The notes: generated from the letters alone by a model not told the origin. A stretch of DNA of 64,000 bases from Persicaria tinctoria (GCA_037127255.1 JBANSL010000013.1:66347688-66411687); one strand, 5' to 3'. Positions 1 through 12,464 are shown, numbered from the stretch's first letter. Numbers and translations: made by a program.

Positions 1-2690
1 AAAGTCGTATCAAGTTCTTAACCATAAACTATTTCAACAAAAGGGGCGATGTATGGTTTGGCCTATCTCAATAAGATATTATAAAAGTTAGCTGCATTTT
101 GTTTCTTCTTTTATTTTGTGGTAAAGGAAAATTGAAATTGGAACGTGGAGAGACCGTGTGAATGGGAGAAATAGTGAGATCTGACTTAAAAAAATGGCAA
201 AAGTTACAAGGGCTTGCATACAGATTTTGATAAATCAGGGCATGTTGAGGAGGCAAGTCTTCACTGTGAAAAAATGCAAGTAGCTATAAATGGGTAAATG
301 GAGAGGAAGCATAAGAGAAGGTATTGGAAGAAGAAAAAGGGATCTACTAGAAAACACTGTTCTAAAAATTGCGCCTAGGAGCTAGGCAACCCAACAAATA
401 CAATTCTTGTTTCACACTCCCTTTGAATAAAATTACTCTTCTATTCTACCTAAAGGGAAACCTTTCCAAACAATTACTTAAATAGGGACCAGTTGAAAGG
501 GGAGGAACTCATTCAGGAGTTGGAAAGGTTTCCCTTCTGTTCTACCTAAACGGACTTTTTTTTTTCGCTATCAAACCCCCTTACACTGCATCCCTGCTTG
601 GTTTAGTGAGCATTTACAATGATGACAAAAATTCTTCAAATTTCTAAATTATTTGTGGAGATTAATCTCCATCACATTCCATCGAGGTCCTTCAAGGAAA
701 AAAAAATCAAACATCTTATACCTCTTCTATACCTCTTACAGAGTCTGACTTTGGGACGATTGTTGAAGTGGAAAATACATCAAGACTTTCCAAACATCAA
801 CGTAATAACAAGTCTAACTAGCATATATTTTAAAAAGATTTTCCTGGATTGCTTTTGTTGCAATTGACCAACTCTGAATTGTAGTGCTGGTTAAATGCAT
901 GGGAACACAAGCAAAACTAAGTTGACTAAAAATTTCTAAACCTACCATCCCGATGGTCTAAAAAATTAAGATTTAGGAAATTTGTCCCTCAAGTACATTT
1001 ACAACCGCCAAATCTTCCATACCTTGGGGGATTAGCAAGTAATAACCATGTTGAACTCAGTTCAAGCAACAAAAAATTTCCCGATTCTTAGCTATATGCT
1101 CCTAATGTTAGAGCTTATTTGGATGAATAAAATGTATTCCATAGAAAGGCATATTGATCACTTATCAACAACACTTAACTTACAACGGCATTTTATGTTA
1201 GTTAAGTCACTAATAATGCCTTGTATTCAGCAAGTGCTTTATAAGCATGGCATCCAAGTGATTCAACATACACTTATTTAGATAATCCAAGCCTTTGCGG
1301 TATGCACCCTTTCTTGTCAGGGATGTAGTTTTGATAAACTCCAAAGTTATGAATTTCCACCACGTGAGCAAGATAGCCCGGTTGTTAGATATAAAACTGA
1401 GATTAGGTTTAACTAGCAAACACACACGAATGCAGGGTATTGAACACAAAGAGGCAAATTTCCCCCTTACACTGCATCCCCGCTTGGTTTAGTGAGCATT
1501 TACAATGATGACAAAAACTCTTCAAATTTTTAAATTATTTATGGATATTAATCTCCATCACATTCCATCGAGGTCCTTCAAGGAAAAAAAAATCAAACAT
1601 CTTATGCCTCTTCTATACATCTTACAGAGTCTGACTTTGGGACGGTTGTCGAAGTGGAAAATACGTCAAGACTTTCCAAGCAATTGACCAACTCTGAATT
1701 GTAGCGCTGGTTAAATGCATGGGAACACAAGCAAAACTAAGTTGACTAAAAATTTCTAAACCTACCATCCCGATGGTCTAAAAAATTGAGATTTAGGAAC
1801 TTGTCCCTCAAGTACATTTACAACCGCCAAGTTGAACTCAGTTCAAGCAACAAAAAATTTCCAAATTCTTGGCTATTTGCTCCTAATGGTAGGGCTTATT
1901 TGGATGAATAAAATGTATTCCATAGAAAGGCATATTGATCACTTATCAATAACACTTAACTTACAATGGCATTTTAAGTTAGTTAAGTCACTAATAATAC
2001 CTTATATACAGAAAGTGCTTTGCATGACATCCAAGTGATCCAACATGCACTTATTTAGATGATCCGAGCCTTTGAGGTATGCACCCTTTTCTGTCAGGGA
2101 TGTAGTTTTGATAAACTCCAAAGTTAAGAATTTCCACCACGTGAACAAGATAGCCATGTTGTTAGATATAAAACTGAGATTAGATTTAACTAGTAAACAC
2201 AGACGAATGTAGGGAATTGAACACAAAGCGGCAAATTTCCTCAGCGATCCTTATCATTCCCCAAGAGAGCATCCATGCCTTGCAACTCTAGCCAAACTTA
2301 ATGACTTTATGCGTTGGCCAAACCTTACATCTTCTGCTGCATTCTGGATTAAGCTAGTTTCTTCACTTGAATCCTTTCTCAGATTATTCTTTGTTTTTTG
2401 TATCAAATATTTGTCTCAGTGTTTGAGTTCCCAACAACTACACCAATAATCTTGCTCATTCTGTAAAATAATTTCATATTGTCCAAACCTGAACATGTTT
2501 TATCCTTTTTTTCCCTAGTGTATAAGTATTTCTTTCAATACAATTTCCCACACAGTGACGTACATTTGCATTCTTCTGGCCATTATACCCCTCGTTATTA
2601 CTACTTTTTTACTTATTTGAAAATTACAACTAACATCTACCTAAACATTACAAGGGCAATTTTGTAAAGTAGGTGGCAAAATACCTAAAA
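1..2690 (+). repeat. Copy of VRN2 intron-2 sequence, internally duplicated
   Basis: This stretch matches 13906-15690, the large intron 2 of the VRN2-like gene, nearly end to end; the first 43 bases already align with 13906 onward. It differs in three ways. Bases 44 to about 452 are an extra segment absent from the intron copy. The core is present twice in tandem (units at about 576-1461 and 1462-2240). It also lacks the MITE that sits at 15353-15585 in the intron. The homology stops at about 2688, where sequence matching the 3' flank of VRN2 begins. I see no convincing coding sequence; the short reading frames are not conserved between copies. Confidence 0.8.
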
Positions 2691-4593
2691 TGAGAACTTA
2701 GATATAGACTAAATTTATGAAGGTAAATCATTACCTTTCCCTACCAAAAACAAATGGGAGCTTTGTTCTTACTAGCCATGCCAAGCATCCGGATATCCTT
2801 GTATCTTACTTTTCTAAATTCACCTCAATCATCAACCATTCTTTGGATTTTACAATTCTCCTCGACCACTGCCCAATTATATCAATCAAACTATAGGTTA
2901 AGTATATAAATTGGTCCTAGTTAATTTCTTATTCTTTTTTTTATATATAAATACGATATAACCTACCTTTTAGTGGTAAACCTCATACATTTAATCAAGT
3001 TGTGAAGAACTATAAACTAAACAAACTGGGCTTGTGATGGTAGACTTAATTTTTGTTTGCATCTAAGTGAAGGAGTCGAGACATGGATTAAACCCGAGAC
3101 TCCCTTCAACATCCCATACTATGATGACCAATCTAACTTGAGTACTTTTACAAATATTTTTTTTATCAAACAACCAGGAGTGATTGGTTGTAGTTTACTT
3201 GAAATAAAGTACACAATTACTTTGATCATAATAGCAACTACATAACAAAACCATTCACATTTGAAAAACTATGGATGACCCTACAGGACTATACGAATGT
3301 TGTTAAACAAGCGTGGAAATCAACTATAACAGAATCTCATATGTTTAGATTAACTAAAAAAACAAAAGTACTAAAACAACTCTTTAAAGAAGGGAACAAG
3401 AAGAATTTTGAGAATATTTTAGATAATTGAAACAAGTAGATTAACAACTTATCCATCTTCAACAACAAAATGCAAATGAATATAGATAACCAAACAAGGC
3501 TATTCCAAATAAGGCTATTAAAGAAAAATGATAAATTACTAGAATACCATAAATTATATTGGAATCTTAGAACAAAGACAAAACACCTTCAAGAAGTGGA
3601 TATAAACTCAGGATACTTCCATAAGAATACAACTAGAAGAAGAAACAGGAAAATAATTAAGGAAATTCGAACAATCGAAGGCACGAGCATAGTAGGGGAG
3701 GAAAATATAGCGAAATAAATACAATATGACTTCGAAAAAAGATTCAAAAGGGAGGCCATTAATATAAGACGGCTAGACGAGTATCTTGATCTAGTAAAAA
3801 CAGAGATCATCAGAGAAGATAATGAAAACCTAACTAAACTAGTCACAAATAGCAAAATTAAGCAAGCGACATTCTCCATAGGAAAAAATAAATCACATGA
3901 TCACCCGGAACGGGCGGAATGATACTTGAATTCTACCGGATATTTTTGAGATATTGTAGGACTTGATGTCATACGAGCAATCAAAGGTTTCTTTGAATCT
4001 AAAAAAATGCTAAAACAGATAAACCCCACATTTATATCATTAATACCAAAATGTGAAAAGCCAAGTACTAAAAACCAATACAGACCAATTAGCCTATGTT
4101 CAACAATATACAAGATAATTGTTAAAATTATAGTTGATAGACTAAAAGAAGTTTTGGGCAAAACTATTCATCCACTCCAAGGAGATTTTGTATCTGATAG
4201 AGTGATCCAGATAATGTACTCATTGCACATGATATTTTTCATTCCTTGAGAGCAAAAACAAGGAAAGATGAGTGGATAACAATAAAACTTGATATGGAAA
4301 AAGTATACATGGATTGGGAGTTTCTTTTTCGAGTACTAGAGAAATTTGGGTTTAGTACTAGATTCATCAAGTGGATTGAAGAATGTATGAAAACTGTCTC
4401 ATTTTCGGTTTTGGTTAATGATGACCCAACGAAAATTTTTACACTAGGACGAGGACTTCAACAAGGGAACTCCATCTCACTCCATATATTCATCATAGGT
4501 GTAGAAATTGTAGCATGAAAATTACAACGGATATGTGAGGAATCGAGAAAAAACATAGGTTTTGACCCTATAAGATCAAAAACTAGAATCTCA
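2690..4593 (+). pseudogene. Decayed non-LTR (LINE) ORF2, copy A
   Basis: Broken reading frames resemble plant L1-type LINE ORF2. An LDHCPI motif near 2863 looks like the C-terminal end of the endonuclease. A linker with FRLTKKTK follows, then reverse-transcriptase pieces: FISLIPKCEKP and YRPISLCSTIYKI at about 4030-4120, an AFDxVDW-like stretch near 4300, and GRGLQQGN near 4450. Frameshifts and stops break it throughout. It ends abruptly at 4593, where the paralogous copy (24393-27815) continues through the catalytic xADD motif, so copy A has lost about 1.4 kb including the active site. It cannot encode an active enzyme. Confidence 0.8.
2905..3170 (-). mobile_element. Old SINE-like insertion inside LINE copy A
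   Basis: This segment separates the endonuclease remnant from the reverse-transcriptase linker of the LINE and occurs at the same place in copy B (about 24640-24850), so it inserted before the block was duplicated. On the minus strand, copy B reads TAGTTAGGTTGGTGAG (box A-like) followed by CGGGTTTAATTC (box B-like), as in a tRNA-derived SINE head. A T-rich run at about 2935-2945 would be the A-rich tail on that strand. The TSD is no longer clear. Confidence 0.45.
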
Positions 4594-5427
4594 TTGTTGC
4601 GAATTGTGAGTGAAACTATATTTTTTTTCTATCGCTTTCAGTGAATCACCATTGCTCTCGTTACTTTGATATTATTTTCATAATCTCTATTATTGATTTC
4701 TCTACTTCTCTCTTTTCTCTCATTGTTGAGAAAGATTTCATAAATCGCACGCACTCTCTATGAGATCGACCTCTACTTTACTGTTATACTAGTTATTGAG
4801 TTGAGATTGTCTTTGGAGGGAATCAACGATCGTTTCACGCCCTACCAATAGGCCTAACATTGTGATTTATTCCCGATGAATTCTTCTAGATGTCCCGTGG
4901 AAAATCTCTGAGGTCCTGGGGGAACCAAGCCAACACGTCTCGCGGTCTCTCAAGGATGCACTTGATCCGATTGGGAGCAACACCTTGCAAACTTTGCCCC
5001 AAATACAACGTTTCTGCAACATTTGGGTAGGGACAAAATGTTATTCTGTCCTATGCGACTCTATCTGTTACCTTCTTAGGTCGAACTTCCAAGACGGCCT
5101 CTAGATTCACGGAGTTAGTGTCTTGGTTGTAGTTCTGTGTAGCATCTGTTTTAGCAACCCTTGATCTTGCCAATGAAATGTGCAAATCTGGTCTTGACCC
5201 TTCTTAAGCAATTGCAGGTAACACACTATACTCTCAGGTTGGTGTTTGCGAACCACACCAGCCTTACCGTCCATGGTTGTGAATTTGAGGCCAAAGTGAT
5301 AGACATAACAAACTACTTGAAATTGAAACAGGCTTACTCGTCCTATGATCACGTTGTAGACAAAGGGTAACCGGAGCACCGTGATATTCACCATGTCAGC
5401 TCGATGGTTGGGAGGCTCTCCTAGTGT

Positions 5428-6623
5428 TAGGGGTGTGCAGAAAAACCCGACACGATTGATACGACACGAAAACATGACATGAAAAACACGAAACCGAAAA
5501 GACACGACACGAAAATAACACGAACTGCTAAAACACGACATTAAACGATTCGTGTTCGGATCGGGCATATCCCCTTGTCGGATACCCGACACGAACCGTT
5601 TATTTTTTTAAAATTTATAGGTAAGGCGATATATTACTAATATGAATACAATCTCCAAAGAATCAATAGTCATCTAGCCCGGTTGGTTTTGGCCCAAGTC
5701 AAGTGTATCCGTGCGTTGTTCACCTCTAACCCAGGTTCGAATCCAAATGGCTTTTTTTTTTTTTTAACTCTTCCTTCCTTTATTTTAGTATATAAAAACC
5801 TTCCAAAAAAAACCCTAGCCGCACTAGACAAGTGGTTGACCAAAAACCATCTAGCTACGCCTCCCCAACCCACAAAATTTAAGAGATGTCAAACTCAAAC
5901 CTAATCTTTCTTATTGCTCAAATCTCTACTGGTACAATCTCAAAAACCTATTTTCATGGCTAATTGATGGCTTGAAGATCTGGACCTGGGGCTTCTTGTT
6001 TCAATCCTCTTCTCCTCGTCTATCTCAAATCAACTCATAGAAAAGGGCTTTTTTCTTCGATTTTATCTTTGGCCGTACCATCTTGATCCTCGATGTCCTA
6101 GGCTCATCTTTGGCCTTGTAGCCTGGAATTGGTACCACTTTCTCCTCTATCTTACTGTCTCATATCCTCTCCTAATCTCGGATTCATTCTTTACTCTATC
6201 TCTCTCCCTCAAATTTCTCAAGTCTCGATATATGTTTGATTGTTATTGTTCACTTTTTGATAAAATAAGGTCTCACATCTATCATGCTCCTTGTCAAATT
6301 TGATTTGAACAATAATGGCTAATTCTACCAATTTATTGTTCGTAAACTTCAATCTATGGCAAGAAATTGATTTTGGACTTTATTCTTGGACAAATTTGTG
6401 CAGCCATCTGCTCAACAGACAGCGACACAACCTGGAAAAAAAAAGAGGCTAATGGTTCGTGCCGGATAACACGGGTATCCGACATGGATCCGAATAACTT
6501 TATCGTGACGGATACCCGGTTTATAACGGTTCGTGTACGGTTCGGTCTTTTTGTGCTAAACGGTTTCGGGTATCCGACACGATTATTTGGTTCGTGTCAG
6601 ATACCCGGTAACGTCCACCCCTA
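5428..6623. mobile_element. Non-autonomous hAT-like element with CGACACGA-rich ends
   Basis: Termini are TAGGGGTG and CACCCCTA, flanked by a perfect 8-bp duplication CCTAGTGT (5420-5427 and 6624-6631). The paralogous site at about 28540 has a single uninterrupted copy (GTAGTGTGAGAG), which confirms the insertion. The outer 150-200 bp at both ends are packed with short motifs such as GACACGA and GGATACCCG. No transposase is visible. The interior holds a tRNA-like module (5674-5760). TSD length and termini fit the hAT superfamily. Confidence 0.85.
5674..5765 (+). ncRNA. tRNA-like pol III module inside the hAT-like element
   Basis: TAGCCCGGTTGG (box A-like) and GGTTCGAATCC (perfect box B) lie about 50 bp apart and are followed by a run of 13 or more T, a pol III terminator. 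A normal anticodon stem cannot be drawn with confidence, so this is a tRNA-derived (SINE-like) module and not a working tRNA gene. Confidence 0.5.
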
Positions 6624-6689
6624 CCTAGTGTGAGAGCAAGCTCGATGGTCTCAGCTACTTCTACTTCATCTTCTGAGAAAGAAATGAGT

Positions 6690-6900
6690 TTACGAGAATA
6701 CTGAAATACCTAAAAGTATTTTTGGGATTTCATTTTAAGTAAATACCGTAGTATATTTTTAATAAAAGTGCTTTTATTTTGAAATTAATAAAGATTTTTC
6801 AAATTAAATATATATAAAGTTTTATAACTATTTTTGATGTATTTCATTTTTATTCCTACTTATTTATGTGCACTTATCATAAAGATTAGTTTTAAAGTTA
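6690..6900. other. AT-rich non-coding, part of the duplicated block
   Basis: It matches 28600-28800 closely (same AAGTATTTTTGG and TATATATAAAG stretches). No gene or element of its own is seen. Confidence 0.5.
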
Positions 6901-7336
6901 TACTCTCTTCGTTAAAAAAAACATGTCGTTTTAGGATGTAAATATTGTTAAGAAAAATATGCCATTTTAGGTATTTTGTCATCCACTTTATAAAATTGTC
7001 CCTCTAATGATTAGATAGATGTTAGTTGTAGTTTTTAAAAAAACTAAAAAAGTAGAGTAGTAATTCACTTTGGATCCCATGGTGTTGCTAAAATAACTCC
7101 ATGTGAAGTTGGTTAAATCCTAACTACTTATTTCTAAATAAATGGTTTAGATTTAAATGCATTTAGCCATTTTTTACTTAATTTTTTAGGGTCGATGCAT
7201 TCCTATTGGGTAATCCTACCAACTTCACGGAGTTCAACTCCACGGGATCCTGAAGGGGTATAACTGTATTATCGTTTGTTTTATTAAAAAGTGTGCAGAT
7301 TTCTAAAATGATAAGTTTTAATTAATAGAGTGAGTA
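6901..7336. mobile_element. Stowaway-like MITE carrying a second MITE
   Basis: The ends are degenerate CTCCCTCCGTTAATTAAAAC-type inverted repeats next to TA. The interior matches the MITE at 19359-19604 (GTTAGTTGTAGTTTTT, AGTAGAGTA). It is longer only because another palindromic element is inserted at about 7065-7258. The paralogous position at about 28810 has no insertion. Confidence 0.75.
7065..7258. mobile_element. Palindromic MITE nested in the Stowaway-like MITE
   Basis: The left arm begins CACTTTGGATCCCATGG and contains ATGTGAAGTTGGT. The right arm is its approximate inverse (ACCAACTTCACGGAG through CCACGGGATCC). Comparison with the uninterrupted relative at 19359-19604 places the insertion inside TAATTAGGGGTA. 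Family and exact TSD are not resolved. Confidence 0.65.
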
Positions 7337-7872
7337 TTATTTTAAGACAAAGTTGTAAGTTTTCCTCGACAATAAAGATGGATTTATAATTTCTTTTAAG
7401 ACTATTTTGCAAGGATATACAAAAAATAATGGGGGTAGACAAAAATGGCAGTGCCATGGGATATTTTGCAATGGGGGAGAAAAATGTCAAGTTTTGCAAT
7501 TTTTTGGGTAACCACTTCACCCGGTTAAAGGTTAGCAAGAAAAATAAAAGATTGTGTACGGGAGAGACAAAAAATCAGGGAGACAAACATGGGTAATCTG
7601 ACTTGCATTAAATGCAAGGCATGGAGGGAATAACGTGAGGTTCTCGCGCAAAAAAAAGGAAGGGGGGAGAGAGGGGAATTGGAGGAGTTTGGGAGGGCTT
7701 ATAAAGGTAATTAAGTCAGATCGCAAATACAACATAACTCAATGGGGAAGGAAGCTTGTTACGAGCCACCATTGCAGGTTGATTGACAGACAACCCGATA
7801 CCTCTGTTGCATGCTTGTAAAAAAGGAATACGAGACAACAACCGAGTATTTCGTGCCAGGTGGAGGGAAACA
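7337..7872. other. Non-coding; end of duplicated block, then unassigned
   Basis: 7337-7548 matches 28815-29030, the last part of the large duplication. From 7549 to 7872 I see no gene, repeat or element I can name. Confidence 0.5.
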
Positions 7873-10147
7873 TGTAAAGATCGGATTTTAATTAATTTCT
7901 CAGATTGCCAAAAATAGAAAGTTTTCGGAAAACCCGTCCTCGAGCGTTTGTTATTTTTGGAATGTCTTTTGAAAATATCCCGACTCTCACTAAAATTCCA
8001 ATTTGGCGGGTCCTAAGCCCTTATGAATCAGATTTCAATTATAGAATCCTCAAGAGTCGTTGAAACGAATTTAAACTTTGAGTCGAATTTTGGGATAGGA
8101 TGTCGGGACTCGGGGTCGGATGAGCGGAATCATCTCTCTCTCCTCATGCCTCTCTCTCTCCCCTTCCCAAACTCACTCTTAATGATCTCATATTTTTCCC
8201 CATTATAACCCTAATGAGCCATTACCCTCTGCTATATGATATGAGCTCCAATCCCTAAGATGCTCTTCACACCTCAAATTCTAAGCCATTTCAAAAACCT
8301 AGCCCCCACTCTCCCATCTCAAAGAAGAACAAAAACCCTAGAAAGATAAAACCTCCACATTTCCCCTCTTTTGATCCATCTCTCTCACTCACCATGCCTC
8401 ATTTCTTATTTTTCAAGCTACAAAGAACCTCAAAACATCCTCCTAAAGACTTCCTCTCAAGAATCTAACCTAAAAATCTGAACTAGAAGGTCGTTTCCAT
8501 CGAAAAACCAAATTCTACCCAGAGTCGCCGCCGCGACACTCATCCTCGCCGCTGCGAAGACAAACCCAGAAGAAGGAAACCCATCCTCGCGGCCGCGAGT
8601 TTATCTTCGTCGTCACGAGTGGGAACCCAATTCCGTCTTTGGCTTGGTAAATCGCCTCGTTCTCCCTCGTTTTGAATCCTTTCTCATTTCCGATTGTTTC
8701 TGCTTGTTCCTCACCCTTTCCTCTACCTTCCAATGTTAAGAAGAATCAGATCTAACTTCTTTTGAAGCGGATTTGAGCCCTTTCTTTCCTCCTCCTTTGT
8801 TTTTTAGCAAGGTAAAGTTTTCACTATTCAATCCTCTCGTTTTGGATCTAAAACTCCGTAAAGGTCTCCTTTTAACCAAGATCTATCCCTCCTAGGCCTT
8901 GTCGTAGCAGAACCTCGTTATCGGAGCCCAAGGATCACCCTTTTTCAAGATTTTCGAAGAGGCCTCAAGGAGGCTAGGTAATCTCTCTTTTGCTCTCCCC
9001 TCTAGTCCCCGTTGGAGTCATTGGTGTCCTTTTAGTGTCGGTTTTGTGCTAGAAATGGTTTAAAATAAGTTTGAATTGAAACGGAATTGAATCGAGTAAA
9101 AAACGAGCAAAAACGAACAAAAAGGTTTCGAATCTCGCCGCGACGAAACCATGGTCGCCGCGGCAAGTTAGAACACTGACCTGAGGTAGATGACGGGTCT
9201 CACGGTCGCGACCGCGGGTTTCACCGTTGCAAAAACCTTGCTTCACGACCAGCAAGGGTTACCTTCCTGCGAGAGAAATTTGGAGAAATCCTCTCGCCGC
9301 TGTGAAATCCACCCAATAGCTTGGCCGAGCTACTCCTTGATCCTTTGGACTTATTTGTTGGTTTTTGATTCCGATCCTTTTCAATCGAGCTTTAGTTTGA
9401 GGATGATTTCGGAAAACGAGATTTTAGAATATTATTTTAATATTAATATTTAAAATGGGATTTTGACAGAATTCGAACTATCAGATTTTATGCTTAGAAA
9501 ATATATTGAAGGATTTCATTTCAAGAGCCGGGATTCCTTGATTTGGCTAAATGATCAATGCTTGTTTTGGAAATAAGATTTGGCTTGAGTATTTATTTCC
9601 GCATATTATATCCTGATAAGCATGACTTGCATGTTTAAATTTTATTATGCATTATAAGCATCTTTATCATAGGTATAGCGTATGTGTATGCCTGCTTGTG
9701 AGACCCAGAATGCGATAGGGCATCGGTCTGACTCCGCCCCGTATATTTTTTTTTAGGTCTGTTTTGCTGTTATGATTGCTCTATGCTTCTATATATGGCG
9801 TGGGAAACATCCTGGGCGATTGCAAAAAGGTCTAACCCCGTTAATTCGGCTTAATAATTTTCGATAATATGTTTTATGGTTTGCTTTTGACTCGAGCTCG
9901 CCGTGGAAAGTTGTACTTTAAACTTCCGCTCTCGAACTTTCTTTCCAATAGAATTTTCACAACCTAGTCTCTAGGACAGGTTAAGGGTACCCAACGACCC
10001 TTCGCTTGTTTTGGGGTTCGAAATCTCCACTTTAAAATTTTGATCCTTTGAGGTTTGAAACTACGACCCGTACCTGAATTGCTAGATTCGAATGAAAGTA
10101 TCCAACATTCGAAACGTTACCTAGATATTTATATTCGGGTCATTACA
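7873..10147 (+). mobile_element. Solo LTR (gypsy-type) with TSD AAACA
   Basis: The segment starts TGTAAAGATCGG and ends ATTCGGGTCATTACA, the terminal style of plant Tekay/Del-type chromovirus LTRs. It is flanked by the 5-bp duplication AAACA (7868-7872 and 10148-10152). There is no internal region on either side, so it is a solo LTR left by LTR-LTR recombination. The reading frames inside it (8515-8733, 9049-9453) are not conserved proteins. The CT-rich and GCCGCGAC-rich parts are normal LTR content. Confidence 0.8.
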
Positions 10148-10152
10148 AAACA

Positions 10153-11830
10153 CGTGCCAATTTCAGACAGTACATATATAGTAACAAATATGGGTAAGTA
10201 TGCTTATGGTATTAATTTTACAACCATGAGAACCCCCTATTGTTTTCATATCCCGCAACGATAGTAATAAGACCATCTTTGTAACGGCCCGAGTTATACA
10301 ACCACGTGTCATTCAAGTAAGGACACGTGGGAGGGGGCCATGTTGGACACCTTGTCTTTATTTCTCGTGGTATTTGTCCGTTGACCTCTGTGGTTACTTA
10401 GTCCGTGGTTGTTTTCTCAATTTTTCCTTCTTTGGGCCTTTTCCATTTTCTGATATTTTGAGGGCATCATCGGTACTGAAATCTTAAACACTCAAGCATG
10501 CTAGCAGTTTATATAAGTGCATAAAAATATAAATGGGTACCCGCAAAGAATGCAGGTGGGATGTTCATCTCCTACCTCTGCACCCTTTCTCGTTAGTGCA
10601 GACACCAGCCACGCTCGTAGTTACAACATTTCTGATCATATCATATGTCATATATCATTCATGTCTTATGTCTCATTTCTCACATATCATTTTCATATCA
10701 CATTCTCATATTCTCATGTCATATCAAGTTCTCATGCTCATCTCATATTCTCATGTTCAACTCATATTCTCTATAGCTTTATCGTGACAAGACCATACAA
10801 CTCGATTAGAAATAAACTCGATGACACTGGGTCGTACTATGAAGCAAAAGACTCTACGACTCACAAGTTAGCAGTTGTTTTGCCAATCACATAGAGAATC
10901 CAAGTGCTCAGACATTTGTGCAAGTCGTAAGCATGCTACTACATGATCATGTTGGATGCAAATGCAACACCTAGCATACTACATGACAACATGCATGAGA
11001 GTCCAACTTGAGTAAGCCCCGAAGGAACTTACTTGGAGGTGCAGAACAACAAAAGTAAAGCAGTAAGATAGGTCATAGATCACCTAGCATGCATAATAAA
11101 CATATAAATCTATATCCAAGACAACACAAAGCATAAATAACCTCACATAAGTTCACATAATCAAAGGAATCAACATCGCATCTTATCCATATCATCATCA
11201 TCATCTCAATTCATCTCATAACTCATCGCATCATCTCATCATATACCAACCTGTCTCAACATATCATATCTCATAATTATCTCCATATTTATGATATATC
11301 ATCATCATATAATACTCATATATCATACATCATGCTTAAATTAATCAATTTAAGATCTCAACATAAATCATGCTTCAAAATATATTCATATCCTAATATT
11401 CTTTACATAATTCTCAAGTAAGATTCAACAAGTTAAATCAAATAAGTCAATTTTCCCAAGTTTTCCTCAAAACCCTTAAATCTCAAGTTATGCCACTCAA
11501 TATTCAAAATAAATTTCTCAAATCATGATTGACAAAAGAAAAGGATAAAAAACATTAAACCTTTTAAACCAAACTCATAATCTCATTTTATCAAAACTTC
11601 CCAGCATAGTTAGAAACTTAGAATGTTCCAAAGCCTTTACTCTAGTATTTTAAACAAATTCCGACACTCGATAAATATTTCCAAATATCTTTTAATTTCT
11701 CTAACCACTTTAAATATCAACAAATAGTCAACCAGTTAATTAAATAATTACACAAATAATTAATCAGAAATAATTAATAATAATTAAATTGAAAATAATA
11801 ATAATAAATAAATGAATAAATAAGCAAAAC
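10153..11830 (-). repeat. Decayed LTR-like stretch with CATAT low-complexity core
   Basis: At 10280 the sequence TGTAACGGCCCGAG resembles an LTR end read on the opposite strand. On the minus strand, 11340-10900 contains text typical of Tekay-type LTRs (CCTTCGGGGCTTACTC). 10630-10780 and 11170-11340 are low-complexity TCATAT/TCATC runs. I could not find the other terminus or a TSD, so this is best read as a truncated minus-strand LTR. No gene is seen. Confidence 0.4.
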
Positions 11831-12464
11831 TCACCCTAAAACCGCACCGAACCCCATTTTGATTTTCTGGAAAAAAAAATAAAAACAAGGCCAAATGGAA
11901 TCCTAGCCCACAACTCTCTGAAGACCCGATCCACATTCCCAGGGTCGCAGCCCATATTTCTTCCCAAACCCGGTTCAACTGAAAAGAAAGGAACCAACCC
12001 GCCCCAAAATGTTAAAAAAATAACCAGCCCGCAGGCCCCACAAATCAGTCTTCTTCCTCCCTTCACCCGCTACCCTGCTTTCCTCTGGTCGGAACTGCTC
12101 CCGGTTCATCCCTCCCTCCGAACTTGCCTCTCTGACTCTCGCACGTCTGCTCACATGCTCTCTCCCTCTCACCGACTCACTCTCTCTCGCTCGCCCTCTG
12201 GCATTCAGGCTCGAATTCGCTCCTCGCTCTCTCGTTCACTCTCTCTCTCTCGCTCTCTCGTTCACTCTCTCTCTCGCTCTCCGACTCGTTCTCCGGCCAG
12301 CTCGCTCTCGATCTCCGGGGATCTCTCTATCTCCCTCTCTCCTGCCAGCTTGATCACAAAGAGGACGAAGGGACACAAGAATCTGGACAAATAGGAGTCG
12401 GGGGTAGGGTGCTCATCGAGCGATTTTGAGCGAATCTGATAGAGGTTGCTACTGCAATTGCAAG
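11830..12464 (+). promoter_or_regulatory. VRN2 5' flank and CT-rich leader exon
   Basis: CTCTCTCTCG-type tracts at 12155-12330 are typical of plant 5' UTRs and Y-patch promoters. The leader exon ends at 12464 (CAAG, then GTTTGT donor). The transcription start is not determined. An upstream reading frame (12155-12394) would sit in the leader if transcription starts before it; it is low-complexity serine/arginine and not a conserved protein. Confidence 0.5.

Larger units (their letters stand above)
4594..6690 (-). pseudogene. Ty3/gypsy pol fragment, copy A (split by a hAT-like element)
   Basis: On the minus strand, once the insertion at 5428-6623 is set aside, the frame runs from a protease-like stretch (ISFSEDEVEVAE, then ADMVNITVLRLPFVYN, VIIGRVSLFQ, TMDGKAGVVR) toward a segment resembling the protease-RT linker. 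PSxYNxIxGR and GKAGEVRG-type motifs are typical of plant gypsy polyproteins. No RT catalytic motif remains. The part at 4594-4860 is AT/CT-rich and not clearly coding. The same fragment without the insertion occurs at 27822-28590. Confidence 0.6.

Noticed and set aside
1048..1449. Opposing reading frames conserved between the repeats at 1-2240 and 14068-14960
   Set aside because: Conservation is at the DNA level over the whole repeat; frames break between copies and match no family.
12155..12394. Serine/arginine-rich protein gene in the CT-rich tract
   Set aside because: It is a translated CTCTCT microsatellite in the VRN2 leader; at most an upstream reading frame.
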